Assembly: GCA_018398585.1 (NCBI GenBank)
Contig: JAGTTD010000011.1
Span: forward strand, 6,261,001-6,325,000
Reading direction: 5' to 3'
Length of the DNA: 64,000 nucleotides
Source of the DNA: Simmondsia chinensis
Lineage: Eukaryota > Streptophyta > Magnoliopsida > Caryophyllales > Simmondsiaceae
Shown: one piece after another, positions 10,235 to 21,300 of the stretch
Position numbering within the stretch: the first letter of the stretch is position 1
Layout of the letters: every line of letters starts with the position of its first letter
The notes under the pieces: model-generated
Seen by the model: the letters and a program-made list of their open reading frames with translations, nothing else
The model's database searches: none
What the model was told of the DNA's origin: nothing
Translations under genes and position numbers: made by a program

Positions 10235-11004
10235 TTAACACACAGACTACAAGTGTTGACACATTTTAATGTATTGAATACCACAGGCTATGTTCTCAAA
10301 ATCACCAACAACATACTCCAAATCACTGTTCAACAAAAACTAAGTGTCGACATATGTACGACGTGTGTCGACACAGTTAATGTGTTGAGCACATTTGGTG
10401 ATGTGTACATGGGTATGAACTATGTGTACATATATGACGACACACTTTTTCCGTATGTCGACACATGTATTTTGTTGTACATTGCTCTGCACTATTGTGA
10501 TGCGTACATGGATATGAATTTTGTGTACACATGTACACAACTTTGAGAACGTGATATATGTGTCGACACAAAAATAAATGGTTTCGAAACACAACCACTC
10601 TTAGTGTCTCGACACAAACATAAAAGGTGCCGTACACAAAATTCATATCCATGTACACATCTCCATATTGAAATAATAGTAATGGTTCACACAACACGTG
10701 TCGACACACGATATACGTGTGTCGACATATGTGTACACATAGTTCATACCCATGTACACATCACCATAATATATTCAAATTCAGTTTTGCATTAACACTT
10801 TACATGTGCCGACACACAGGACAAGGGTGTCGACACATGCATCAGGTACTTAGAATTACAATGAACGTACCGAAGTTCATTAACCATGTACTCAATATCA
10901 CACTAACAGAATGCATGTCGACATACATCGTCCGTGTGTCGACATAAATGTTATAGTGAGCTCAAATAGAGCTTGTGTGTCAACGCACGTATTGTAAGTA
11001 TTGA
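10235..11004. repeat. Left array: eight palindrome pairs, 21-bp pitch
   Basis: Core tetranucleotides (TCGA or its decay forms TTAA, TTGA, TCAA, ACGA, CCGA) in a TGTG-core-CACA context start at these pairs: 10235/10256, 10347/10368, 10437/10458, 10563/10584, 10701/10722, 10809/10830, 10918/10939, 10980/11001. Every pair has a start-to-start distance of exactly 21 bp, whereas the 11 bases between the ten-mers differ from pair to pair. Pairs recur every 60-140 bp. A second class with core GTAC is also paired at 21 bp: 10405/10426, 10504/10525, 10632/10653, 10733/10754. An extra single TCGA sits at 10609. The likeliest role is as binding sites for a dimeric protein. Confidence 0.9.
10391..10770. 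repeat. Large imperfect inverted repeat (hairpin)
   Basis: About 145 bp at 10391-10538 is the imperfect complement of 10625-10770. GGTGATGTGTACATGGGTAT at 10398 matches the complement of the sequence ending near 10766. ACATGGATATGAATTTTGTG at 10507 matches the complement of sequence starting near 10632. The loop is about 85 bp. Each arm contains TCGA- and GTAC-core palindrome pairs, so the array is itself arranged symmetrically. Confidence 0.8.
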
Positions 11005-11046
11005 CATGTGTAATGCAGTTAAGGCCCACCACCTCTTTCCTTAGTT

Positions 11047-11350
11047 GTTTTCTCTCTCTCTTTCTCTCCTTCGCTCGAACCCTAACTTCTTCAACACAAA
11101 ATCTTACCAAAGTTGTCAATTTCTCACAAAACTCGCTCAAAATTTTATTACAACTAAGGTTTCTATTTACAATTTAACCTCAATATGTTAAAATTCCCGT
11201 TATTATTCGTGTTCTTTCTCTCTTTCTCTCCTTCGTTCTAATCCTAACTTCTTCTTCAATATCTTACCAAGTCATCAATCTCTCACAAATCTCGTTCAAT
11301 TTTTTATTACAAATCAGGTTTCTATCGACTATATAACATTAAAAGGTTTG
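11047..11350. repeat. Two-copy tandem repeat, about 162 bp
   Basis: TTTCTCTCCTTCGCTCGAAC (about 11063) recurs as TTTCTCTCCTTCGTTCTAAT (about 11222). Downstream similarity includes CTAACTTCTTC, ATCTTACCAA, TCTCACAAA and TTTTATTACAA. CT-rich sequence followed by CCCTAACTTC looks like plant 5' leader sequence in the plus direction, but no plus-strand reading frame follows. It lies inside the FAR1-type MULE, left of the transposase stop. Confidence 0.7.
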
Positions 11351-11773
11351 ATTTTTTTTTAAGACATTATATGTATAATTCCCACAATGTATCAATATAG
11401 GGTGATGTCGCACATTCGGAATCAATTAGTATGAATGTACCTGTTATTTTTGGGTTGCTTCTACCATAATATTGATGGGGACCAATCAATATTATTTGTG
11501 TCCTATATGCTGCTTGACGAGTTGTATTGTTGGTACTAGATTTCGTTACATACACAACATTATATATTCATTAGTGTACAAAATAAGTAATTGTTGCTAT
11601 GATTCAAAACATACCTCATTGTCGTGTTGCGTTGTAAAGTGCGGCATGGGTTGATGTGCAGCTGTACTTTGGTTACCGGATAGATCACCACTACGTAATG
11701 TGAAGTAGCTAGCATTGATCGATAATGATCGGCTGTAGTCGTATGAGCTAGAGATTCCACCTACGTGTGTGGA

Positions 11774-13545
11774 CTATTGACTTGGGCTCAGGTTGGATGT
11801 GCCTTGCGCACAATTGTGCTTGAGATGGCCTTCTCCTCCGCATTGCTTGGAGACCTTTGGTTTTATTGGTCTTTTTCTACCTTTTGATTTAACGATTGGA
11901 GGGTCAGCCACCCCAACTGTAGGTCCATCAGCTTGACTATTACGTAGGTCAACCTTATTCCTCATCTTAGCGCTTAATTGTTCTATACATTCTTTTGTTT
12001 CCTTGAATGCATCGCCAGTTTGCAATGCAAGGAAACATAGTTGGTTGCTACTGGTGTTCAGTGCACTGTATCTCATCATGCACTGCATTTCGGTGGGCAC
12101 CGATACTCCAGAGCTGTTGCGATCGAAAGGCTTTGCATGTATTGTCCATCGCTGTACAATACAACTGAGAGGGATGGTTTCCATGCCCCAAAATTCCATC
12201 ACAGCAATCATGTGTCCACATGGGAAACCGACCGTCTCTAGCTTCTTGCAATTGCATTTCATTACTTGCGTGGGTGGACAGTGTAGAACTGTCGACCTAG
12301 AATCGCCTTTTGGATATTGTCTTAGGGTGTATGCCATGTATTCCCCAGCTTGGGAGGCATCTATCACCAAAAAAAGCGACTCGCACGACAGCTCTACCTG
12401 AAATATCTTGAAGGCAGCTCGTGTGTATAGTTGGCCGGCATGAGATTCGATGCTGATCAACGGAGCTCTGATAACTAGCCTGGAATATAGAGTATCAAAG
12501 TTGGCCTTGACCTCTTTTTCCCTATTATCTAGAAGCCAGTGATCAAAATACTGAACAAACTCAAACAACTTTAGCCTGCGTTGCATGTACTGTTTCAAAG
12601 TTGAGTTTGTACTTTCACATCGTTGTGTGCTTCTCATGCCAGCAAAGAAGTGACCCTCCAGATATGCATCTGTCCAATGAAATTTTTTTTCAAACAGTGA
12701 CTGAATCCATTCGTTCTCTGTTAGATCCAATGGCTCGACCAAATTTTTCCATGCATGCACAAACTCTTTAGTTGTACGATGCACAATTGAACACTGTATG
12801 AATTCCTTTGAAAAAGTTGACCTATATATGCTTGCGCATTTCTCTTCATGTTCCACAGACACAATCAATGCACGGTAGTAGGAAGGACTCGTGATATCGC
12901 ATTTACCATGCTCATGTCCCCGTCCGTGATGGTAGTCAGTGATTTTTTTCCATCCACTGCCTCCAGTAAAGCTTCCAGAACCCAGACATTTTCATCCCAG
13001 AGCAATGCACATCCGAAAAACAATTGTTTGTTGATGGTTGTTCACCCCAACTATAGTCACGAACGGCATCCTATAAGTGTTGACCTTGTACGTCGTGTCG
13101 AAGGCCATGGTGTCGGCTAAGTTACGGTAGTCTATCCGCGACTTCGAATCGACCCAAAATATGTTTCATAGTTGATTTTCCTCATTAACATCGTACTTTA
13201 CGAACATTAACGGATCTGTTGTTCTCTTTCCGAATAGATAACCCAGTACACCTTCCGCGTCACCCCTTCTGTTGCATCCCTACGCTCCTTGGCGATGAAA
13301 TTATGCATGTTCTTCTTTGTATGGCCGACGTTTTGAGTCCCCCCCTGATTGTTGCACCATTGTGCGATGAATCTGCGATTGTTGTATGCCTAATTTGTAC
13401 ATTGACATTACTTGGGTCTTATGCCCTTTGTTTAAGCCTCTATGTGATCATAAGTACGAAACCTGTGCGGCATCAACAAATGGATGGTTGTGGTTTGATA
13501 TGAACTCTTTCACACACACCATACGCTTCTCTGCTTATCATACTT
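11774..13545 (-). pseudogene. FAR1-like MULE transposase (frameshifted)
   Basis: Reading leftwards on the minus strand, the end of a FAR1 DNA-binding domain (HNHPFVDAA) lies near 13490. A linker with LGIQQSQIHRTMVQQSGG follows, then the MULE catalytic core with the first Asp in MAFDTTYKVN near 13100 and the second in ITDGDMSMVNA near 12925. The long open part (11774-12868, 364 codons) carries the C-terminal half and a SWIM zinc finger, CNCKKLETVGFPCGH near 12215-12255. It ends in a Lys-rich tail with a possible zinc knuckle (CGGEGHLKHNC). At least three frame changes separate N-terminal and C-terminal parts, one near 12850, so the protein is not made intact. The family is the Mutator branch from which FHY3/FAR1 factors derive. 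Confidence 0.85.
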
Positions 13546-13619
13546 GAACTTTATTGTGGCTTGGCAGGAACACCTTGTGAGTGGCTAGGGTTTGAGAGAG
13601 AGAGAGGAGCAAACATGTG

Positions 13620-13875
13620 TCGACACACATTGGAAGTGTATGAACATATGTTTTACAGTGGACAATATGTGTCAACACAGGAAATAATCTGTGTCAACAC
13701 CCTTAGCAAATGTGTTGACACATGAATGTTGTGTGTAGACACACATTACAGTTAGCATAAATTGTGTTGACAATCGTCTTGTTTGTGTCGACACGCATAT
13801 TACGTACTCAGGTGTGTACACAAAATTCATATCCACACGTACACAACAAAGAATGTGTCGACACACAACGAACGT
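13620..13875. repeat. Middle array of palindrome pairs
   Basis: Core starts at 13620/13641, 13694/13715, 13715/13736 and 13767/13788 are exactly 21 bp apart; 13672/13694 is 22. Many cores have decayed from TCGA to TCAA or TTGA, the products expected from cytosine methylation and deamination. The block is closely related to 15300-15480 on the other side of the inserted LTR, including the shared CACCCTTAGCAAATGT. A GTAC pair at 13816/13839 has a 23-bp pitch. Confidence 0.85.
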
Positions 13876-15293
13876 TGATGTGATTTTAAAGTGTGTTTTA
13901 AAACCGTTTACTCGCAAGCGTATGAGATCGTCGTAGCTTTGTCAGGTATACGGGTCGTATCCACAGGGAATCGTGTCAAGTTAGATTTACTGATTAATGA
14001 ACGATTTGAATTTTTTTGGTTTTTTTTGTTGTTCAATAAGTTGTTAGCTAAATTACTAAAACTGAATATAAAGTGAATGCGATAATTCAATTGAGGTTAG
14101 TTTAGGGAGTGAATTTGGGGCAGCTTAACACGTATACCGTCATTATATTCTACTGAGGACGATGATTCGAAGGACTTAGGCTACAAGCTCTAAGCCTGGG
14201 TTAATACATAAATTAGTGCTTAGGGTAATGAACTAGTCTAAAGGCATAACCTATCTTAGCATCCTCGATGTAATATAGGTTATCTCATTAGCACTACTTA
14301 ATTCTTTTGTTACTCTTAATTCAATATCAACTTATATAAAAGATTGGGTTCAAGGTTGGGTATAACCTCAACCCTAACCACGCGTGAATTCCTATTATGT
14401 TATGGTCTAGGCTACAATCACAAGACTAATCGCTGTAAAGTTGGAGACCTAGTCATGGCTACAAGCACACATACCAAAATATCCAACAATCATGAAAAAC
14501 TTCCCACAGGGGTGCGAATATAACATAACTAAATCAATCATCAAAAGCATAATATAAATCTGGGATACGGGCGGCTACCCGCCCTTCATCCCTAAACTAA
14601 AAAAGTTTACTCCTCCATGGGAGTCTTACACATCCTTAAATTTATATAAAAGAAGATACTGTGCATAAACTAAATAAAAGAGTAAACTCCCTCAATCTTC
14701 GTGTCGATGCTAATCCAAGCCTGAATTCTCCCAGTATTCCAACCTCTTGCGCTTCAGCTTTTGAGAACCTGTAGGTCTCGTAGCGGCTTCGGGTTTGAGA
14801 GAAAGGGGAGGACGTGCGACCAGAAAAAGCGTAACAAAGGCTGACTTCCCCTTCTCTATTTATAGGCGCAGAAGCAGTTAGGGTTCCGTACGGAACCATC
14901 CCGATCGATCGGGAATAATACCACGTAAAGCTCCCGATCGATTGGTGCTTTTGGCCGATCAATCTGCAGGCTCTCAGTTGGTTTCCCTAACCGGGAGCTA
15001 CTGATCCATCTGTTCTTTGAGCCCCCTTTTCTTGATTAAGCATCGAAGCGCTATGGAATGTACTCGGTTCACTAAATTATGATCCAAGAGGTCTTTCTTC
15101 TGCACAAATGGTTGGGTTTCTACAACCAGTCTTCAAAAGTGCCTCAATAATGCTTGATTTTGCTAGAATTCTTCTTTCGTCCACTTTTATGTGTTCCACA
15201 TGAAAATGTACCTAAATAACAACCGAACACACATGTAGAGGCCAAATATATGACAAAAATGGGAAATAAAATAGGTAAAAATCATGCATATCA
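13876..15293 (-). mobile_element. Athila-type solo LTR (minus)
   Basis: This 1418-bp block is an inverted relative of the LTRs of the Athila-like element at 35533-47396. It opens TGATGTGATTTTAAAGTG, followed by ACTCGCAAGCGTATGAGATC, and closes AATCATGCATATCA. Shared internal landmarks include GGGTATAACCTCAACC, CCGATCGATCGG-type palindromes at 14902-14965, and a minus-strand TATAAATAGAG box near 14860. There is no internal region. Flanks AACGT (13871-13875) and GAGGT (15294-15298) do not match, so a simple insertion duplication is absent. Confidence 0.8.
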
Positions 15294-15301
15294 GAGGTGT
15301 A

Positions 15302-15989
15302 TCGACATATGTTTTACAGGGCCAGTATGTGTCGACACAGGAAATATTATGTGTCGACACCCTTAGCAAATGTCTCGACACATGAATATTGGGTGTCAAC
15401 ATGCATGTCACATACTCATATGTGTACACAAAATTCATATCCATATATACAACAGAGAATGTGTCGACACGTCTATTTCCTGTGTCGACACATTCTTTTG
15501 TTCCTGCATACTGTGTCGACACATGAAATAGACGTGTCGACACATAATCTTGTACACAATCTGCGTACACACAGCTTATGTTCATGTACACATCACCATA
15601 ATGTACACAAATTCAGTTATTCATCAACAATTTACATGTGTCGACACACTATAAACGTGTGTCGACACGTAATCTATTTCATTGATTGTTGACTTGAGTA
15701 GGTTTTTGGTGATTTTGAGCACCTTTCTAGAGATTTTGAGTACATAATTGTTTGTCAACACATGGTTTTTTTTTTTTTTTTTTTCTGTTTCAACACACCG
15801 TTTCGTACCCATGTACATATATTCAGTTATTCATCAACACTTTACATATGGCGACATACTCTTAACATGTGCCGACACAAATTTTACAATGATTGCTAGT
15901 TGATTTGAGTAAGTTGTTAGTTATTTTGAGCACTTTTCTCGAGATTCTGAGTACGTATACGTGTGTCCACACATATAGCTTTGTGTTGA
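15302..15989. repeat. Right array of palindrome pairs
   Basis: Exact 21-bp core pairs start at 15354/15375, 15375/15396, 15464/15485, 15516/15537, 15641/15662 and 15851/15872. The pair 15332/15354 is 22 bp and 15966/15986 is 20. At 15755/15790 the spacing is 35, explained by a run of about 20 T inside the spacer. A GTAC-core pair at 15565/15586 is also 21 bp apart. The pair at 15464/15485 sits in a dyad with perfect 13-base arms (AATGTGTCGACAC). Two larger units around 15620-15760 and 15830-15960 are tandem relatives. Confidence 0.88.
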
Positions 15990-16002
15990 CACACATTCAC
16001 GT

Positions 16003-16296
16003 ACTCCATTTAAATTCATGTGCTAAAATTCACTACTCTTTTTAATTATAAAATTTGTGATACAGAGTACGTCTAAGTGCATTTGTTAATTTGAACCACT
16101 ACTCCATTTAAATTCATGTGCTCAAATTCACTACTCTTTTTAATTATAAAATTTGTGATACAGAGTGCGTCTGAGTACATTTGTTGATTTGAATCACTAC
16201 TCCATTTAAATTCATGTGCTCAAATTCACTATTCTTTTTAGTTGTAAAATTTGTGATACAGAGTACGTCTGAGTACATTTGTTAATTTGACCCACT
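16003..16296. repeat. Three-copy tandem repeat, 98-bp unit
   Basis: Units start at 16003, 16101 and 16199 with ACTCCATTTAAATTCATGTG and end with GTACATTTGTTAATTTGA-like sequence. Copies are nearly identical (about 95% by eye). The array directly follows the right palindrome array and may belong to the same element. Confidence 0.9.
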
Positions 16297-17268
16297 TATT
16301 TTCTTAAAAATACACATTTCTTAATTTTTACCTAAATTTACAAAAAAAAACATTTTTAATTCTAGAATATTTCTTATAATTTTGTCTAGTATTTTTATAA
16401 ATAATTTTAGTAATTAAAATTAATTATTTATTACATTAATTAATTTCTTTTTAATTGATTTTAATTATTAATTACACTAATCCACTTATTTTTTTATTCA
16501 TTAATATATATAATTCATTCACTTATTTATTAATATATATAATTCATTCACTTATTTATTAATACAAAAATTATGCAACCAGTAAATACCAGTTGTCAAG
16601 TGCAGAAAAGTGCTTTTCTGCACCATAGAACTTCTATTTTCTTTTAGGTGGAGTCAGTGGTTAAGAATATGAGTTTTCTTTTTCTATTTTTTTATAACAG
16701 TAATGTTTTAGGAGAGAGAAATATCCTATAAATTTTCTTTAAAGAGGATCCATTATGAGCTTAGTGAAAATCGAATCCGGATCGCATTATTAGAAGTTGG
16801 AGAACTTCATTACTAGGTTATGTCTTTTAGGAATGCTTTAGGATATGAGTTATTGACACAATTGGTATTCCTTTTGAAGTTTCTCCAAATTAGTTCGTAA
16901 CTTTTTTAAGTTATTCTTTTGTTTTTCTAAATCTTATTTAAATTGATTTTTTATTTTTCTTTTATTTAATGGTTTTTTATAATAAAATTAGTCTCTCGTT
17001 TTCTTATGTGGGGAGTAATTTTTATTATAAAATAAAACATGAGGGACTATTTCAAATCAAAGAAAAGATGAAAAACTAATTTGAACAAATGACGATTGAC
17101 CATTTAAACAAATTTAAAAACATAAAGGACCAACACTGTAAATAACCTTTAAACCTATTGTGTTGAGTCATATTTACATTAATACCTTTTTATGGTTAGA
17201 ACATTTTGTATTAAGTCTTGTTTATATAGGACCTTTATTTAGTTTGGTAAGAAGGGGTGAGGGGTATA
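16297..17268. other. AT-rich intergenic sequence
   Basis: No gene is visible. 16370-16560 is dominated by TTAATTA-like and TATTAATATATATAATTCATTC repeats, the latter in two tandem copies. GTGCAGAAAA/TTTTCTGCAC at 16601-16624 forms a perfect 10-bp stem with a 4-base loop. A tRNA-like AATCGAATCC at about 16770 is too weak to call. Confidence 0.5.
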
Positions 17269-17269
17269 T

Positions 17270-18359
17270 TAATACTAGTGGGATGGTAAAAATATGACTT
17301 AGACCATGCCTAATAGGCTTTAGGCTTAAAATTGGACTTCAATTGAGCTAAAATGAGCTAGACTAACAATGGGTATAAAACGCCGCTTAGTGTACAAAAG
17401 GGAATTAAAATGTAGTGTTTTACTGTACAAATATTTTGAATTTGGGTACCTTGGGACAATGACCAAATTGTCCTCATTAATATGTACTAATTACCCTTGA
17501 TATCGTGTACTACAGCTGCCCTTAGTGTACTACCTGCCCAGCTCATTGTACTACTCTTGCCCGAATTGTACAGCTGCTGCCCGTACTGTACTAGCTCCCC
17601 GTGAAGTACATTTCATCCTTATCTTCATCCTCTTACCCGTTGGATATTGCAAAGCTTCTTTGAGAAAGAAGCTTTCTCATGGTGAATCCAGGCCATTCGT
17701 TTGCCTGACGCGTGTCACCCGATAAGGGTCTCACCTTCTGCTTTCTGTGGGTAAGCATCATATGTTAGATCGATTTTAATTGACGAATGTGATGAGGTCT
17801 TGTGCAGGCACACGGATTATAGCTTGGGGTAGTATAAATGCCGATAGTTAGGGTTTTAGAGAAGTGGATTTCTGATCAATCGCATCTTCTCCTCTCTTCT
17901 GGTGTTCATCTTCCCTAAGGCTCCCAATGCAACCCTAACCCTAAATTTGAACCTTTAAGCCTTAATATGAAAGGTTACAACCTTATGAGCCTAATTCGCG
18001 GTGATTTCGTGCTTGTGGCGTACGATTCAAGCTGGTGGAGTGCGATTTGAACTTGTGGTGTTCAATCATTGGTAAGACTCAACTTCTGGAAGAGGTATAA
18101 CATTATCCTTGGGTTAGTTCTTTGGTTTCTAGCTTAGAATCCGAAGATCTTGTGTGTAATCTTGAGTCTAGGAGTTATTTGTTTTAGATTTGAGTTATTT
18201 GTGGTTGTAATCAGTCTTCGTTTGTATAAATCGGTTCTTCAGGATCAAGATTTGAGATCTCGAAGTCCGTATTCATTTTTGCTTTGTCCAACTTGTAATC
18301 GTTTATCTGAAGTCATATATTGTGAAAAGTCGTTAACTTGTGGTATCAGAGCCCCAACA
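17270..18359 (+). mobile_element. Copia 5' LTR
   Basis: Similarity to the 3' LTR begins at AAAAATATGACTTAGACCAT (17288 here, 22526 there) and runs to GAGCCCCAACA. The exact left end is uncertain because the first 20 bp differ. Contains several GTACTA-rich short repeats (17500-17600) and AGGGTTTTAGAGAAG near 17850 shared with the 3' copy. Confidence 0.85.
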
Positions 18360-18399
18360 AGGTATCAGAGCCACAGTTAAAATGTAATTTTTGAGGAAA

Positions 18400-21300
18400 A
18401 AAATGACTTCAGCTAAACATGACATTAAGAAATCTACAGGTAGGAACAACTTTGAGTAGTGGAATGTAAAGGTCCAAGCCTTGCTCATGGCTCTTGGCGT
18501 GAGTTCCGCGCTTTTGGCGGATAAAGATCAACCAGAGGGACGCAAACCAGCAGAGAAGGCTAGCATGGATAAGGTAGTACATGGTAATATCTTACTCTGT
18601 CTTAATAACTCATTTCTTACTTAAGTTTCTACTGAAACAAGCAATCTTGGTGTGTGGAAAAAGTTAGAAAAATTATATGCTACAAAATCTCTAGCTAACC
18701 GAGTATTATACATGGAGAGATTCTACTCCTTTAGAATGGACGAAAACAAAAATATAGAGGATAATTTGGATAACTTTTACAAAGTTTTAGGTGACTTAGA
18801 TACACTAGAAGTTGGTATAACAAATGAGACTCAAGCAATAATACTTTTAGGATCTTTTCCTAAGTACCTAAAATCTCTAAAACACATCTTAAGATAAGGT
18901 AGAAAGACTATATCACTAGTTGAGGTAGAAGACGCCTTAAGATCAAAGTAGTAGAACTAAAGGAAGAAGGAAAATACTTTGGTAGCAATAGTTGCAACCA
19001 TGTGAGAGTTTAAATGTTAGAGGAAGAACTAAAACGAGAGATTATCATACAAAGAGCGGAAAGAGTCACTCAAGATTTCAATCTAGGGGTAGAAAAGATT
19101 TGTCTAATGTTAAATGCTATGAATGCGTAAAAATGGACATTATAGACGATTTTGCCCTGATAGGAACCTGAACTAAGGTAGAGCTGATTATATTGTTGAT
19201 AACAATGAATGTGGTGAAGTTCTTGTTGCTTATGCTGATCTTGCTTGTCATGAATGGGTGCTTGATTCTGGTTGTAGCTTCCATATGACTTCTGAAAAAT
19301 CTTATTTTACAGATTACTTGTCTATCAGTGGAGGAAAGGTTGTGCTAGGAAATAACTATGCTTGTAAGGTAGTTAGGGTGGGAATTGTGAGGGTAAAGAT
19401 GTCTGATGTCATGAGCTTTAACCTAGAGGAGGTTAAGCATGTCTCAGAACTGAAGAGAAACCTCATTTCTTTAGGACAGCTTGATCTGAGTGGACTAACC
19501 CTGAAAGCGAGTAGGGGAGAGATTAAAGTCCTTAGAGGTGCCCTAGTTGTGATAAAGGGTGTGATCAAGAACAGTTTGAATGTCCTGAAAGGGGAGGTAG
19601 TTTCTGGTGAGGGAAATGTAGCCAAGACTGACCCTAGAGACACCACTAGCCTATGGTATAGGAGACTTGGACACATATATGAGAGGGGACTGTTAGATTT
19701 ACATAAACAGAGTGTTTTTGGTGCTGATTCTATGTCACAGCTTGACTTTTGTGATCATTGCGTATTTGGCGAACATCATAGAATTGCATTTAGCACTAGT
19801 TCACATACAACTGATAGCATTGTAGACTATGTTCATGCTGACCCGTGGGGACCTTCTAGGGTACCTATAATGGGTGAAGCTTCATATTTCCTGTCTATAG
19901 TTAATGACTTTTCTAGAAAAGTATGGGTTTATCTACTTAAGAACAAAAATGATGCATTTGAGACTTTTGTTAAGTGGAAAACCCTAATTGAGAACCAAAC
20001 AAGAAAGAAACTTAAAGTGTTAAGAATAGACAATGGCCTTGAATTTGTGAACTCTGATTTTGACGTGTTGTGTGCTGAAAATGAAATTAAACTACATAAA
20101 ATTGTGAGAAAAACTCCCCAACAAAACGGTGTAGCTGAATGAATGAATTGGACTCTTTTAGATAGGGTACGATGTATGTTGTTTTCATCCGGACTATCAA
20201 AGCAGTTTTGGGGTGAGGCTGTTAACAAAACCTCCTACTTGGTTAATAGGTCCCAAATTCAGCTTTGAAAATGGAAACCTCTGAGAGTGTATAGACCGGT
20301 AAAACTATTAGTTATGATAACTTGAAAGTATTTGGATGTTCAGCCTTTGTACATCAAAAGGAGGGCAAATTGGAGCCTCGGGCAGTTAAAGGCATTTTTC
20401 TAGGATATCCTTCTGGTATAAAGGGTTTTAGAGGGGAGGGGGGTTAAGGAGGGTAACCCAATTATAACAATTATAAGTAGGGATGTCATGGGGGTTAAGG
20501 AGGGTAACCCAATTATAACAATTATAAGTAGGGATGTCATCTTCACTGAGAATGAGATGCCCTACATCAAAGAACAAACAAGTAATAGTTCAGCAGTTAG
20601 GAAATTTGATCTTGACTACTATAAATTTGAAGTTAACCCACCTAACTCTATAAACCTAAGTACAGATGCTGAAGATAACCTAGATAACACTGAAAATACT
20701 GATAGAAATGCTGTTGTAACTGTGCCTAATAGATCAGAAATGGAACCTAACAAACTTGAAAATGAGGTTCAGGATTTACAGACTTACCAACTGGTGAGGG
20801 CAGAGTTAGAAGAGAGTCTATAGCACCTCAAAGATATGGCTATGCTAATTGTATAGCCTATGCTTTAAACACAGCTTTAGATTATGTCGAAATCAAGCCA
20901 TTGTGCTATTCTCAAGCTATCAACAGCAAGCATTCAGCAAAGTGGCTGAATGCTATGACTGTTGAAATGGAGAGCTTGAGAAAGAACAATACTTGGGTTT
21001 TGATTCCCAAGCCTAAGAGTAGGAAGGTTATAGGTTCTAAATGGATCTTTAGGGTGAAAGAACCTGATACTCCTGAAGGTTTGCCCCGGTTTAAAGCTAG
21101 ACTGGTAGATAAAGGTTTTTTGCAGGAAAAGAGAGTCGATTACACTGAAATTTTTAGCCTTGTCGTTAAACATACCACTATTCATGTCATTATGTGCTTG
21201 ACTGCTTTCTATGGTATGTTGTTGCATCAAATTGATGTCACCACTGCATTTTTAAATGGAGAACCTGAGGAAGAGATCCTCATCTCTCAACCTGAGGAGT

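Larger units (their letters stand above)
10226..15998 (-). mobile_element. FAR1-type Mutator-like element with palindrome arrays
   Basis: A defective FAR1-like MULE transposase (11774-13545, -) sits between two arrays of paired TGTCGACA palindromes (10235-11004 and 13620-15989). The outermost parts are inverted relatives. GAATGTGTGTTAACACAC at the left mirrors GTGTTGACACACATTC at the right. GTTCTCAAAATCACCAAC (about 10290) mirrors GTTTTTGGTGATTTTGAG-like sequence at about 15693. The ends proposed here are those mirrored motifs, and I found no clean 9-bp target duplication, so boundaries are approximate. A solo LTR (13876-15293) interrupts the right side. Excluding it, the element would be about 4.35 kb. 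Confidence 0.6.

Noticed and set aside
10235..11004. CRISPR-like array or satellite
   Set aside because: Repeats are short palindromes in pairs with irregular distances between pairs, in a plant nuclear sequence, with no cas genes. There is no constant monomer as in a satellite.
12003..12401. 132-codon plus-strand frame over the MULE transposase
   Set aside because: It is antisense to the SWIM-finger region of the transposase and has no independent similarity.
13620..15989. Array as CACTA (En/Spm) subterminal repeats
   Set aside because: CCGACACA variants recall the TNPA motif, but no CACTA termini or CACTA transposase are present and the resident transposase is FAR1/Mutator-type.
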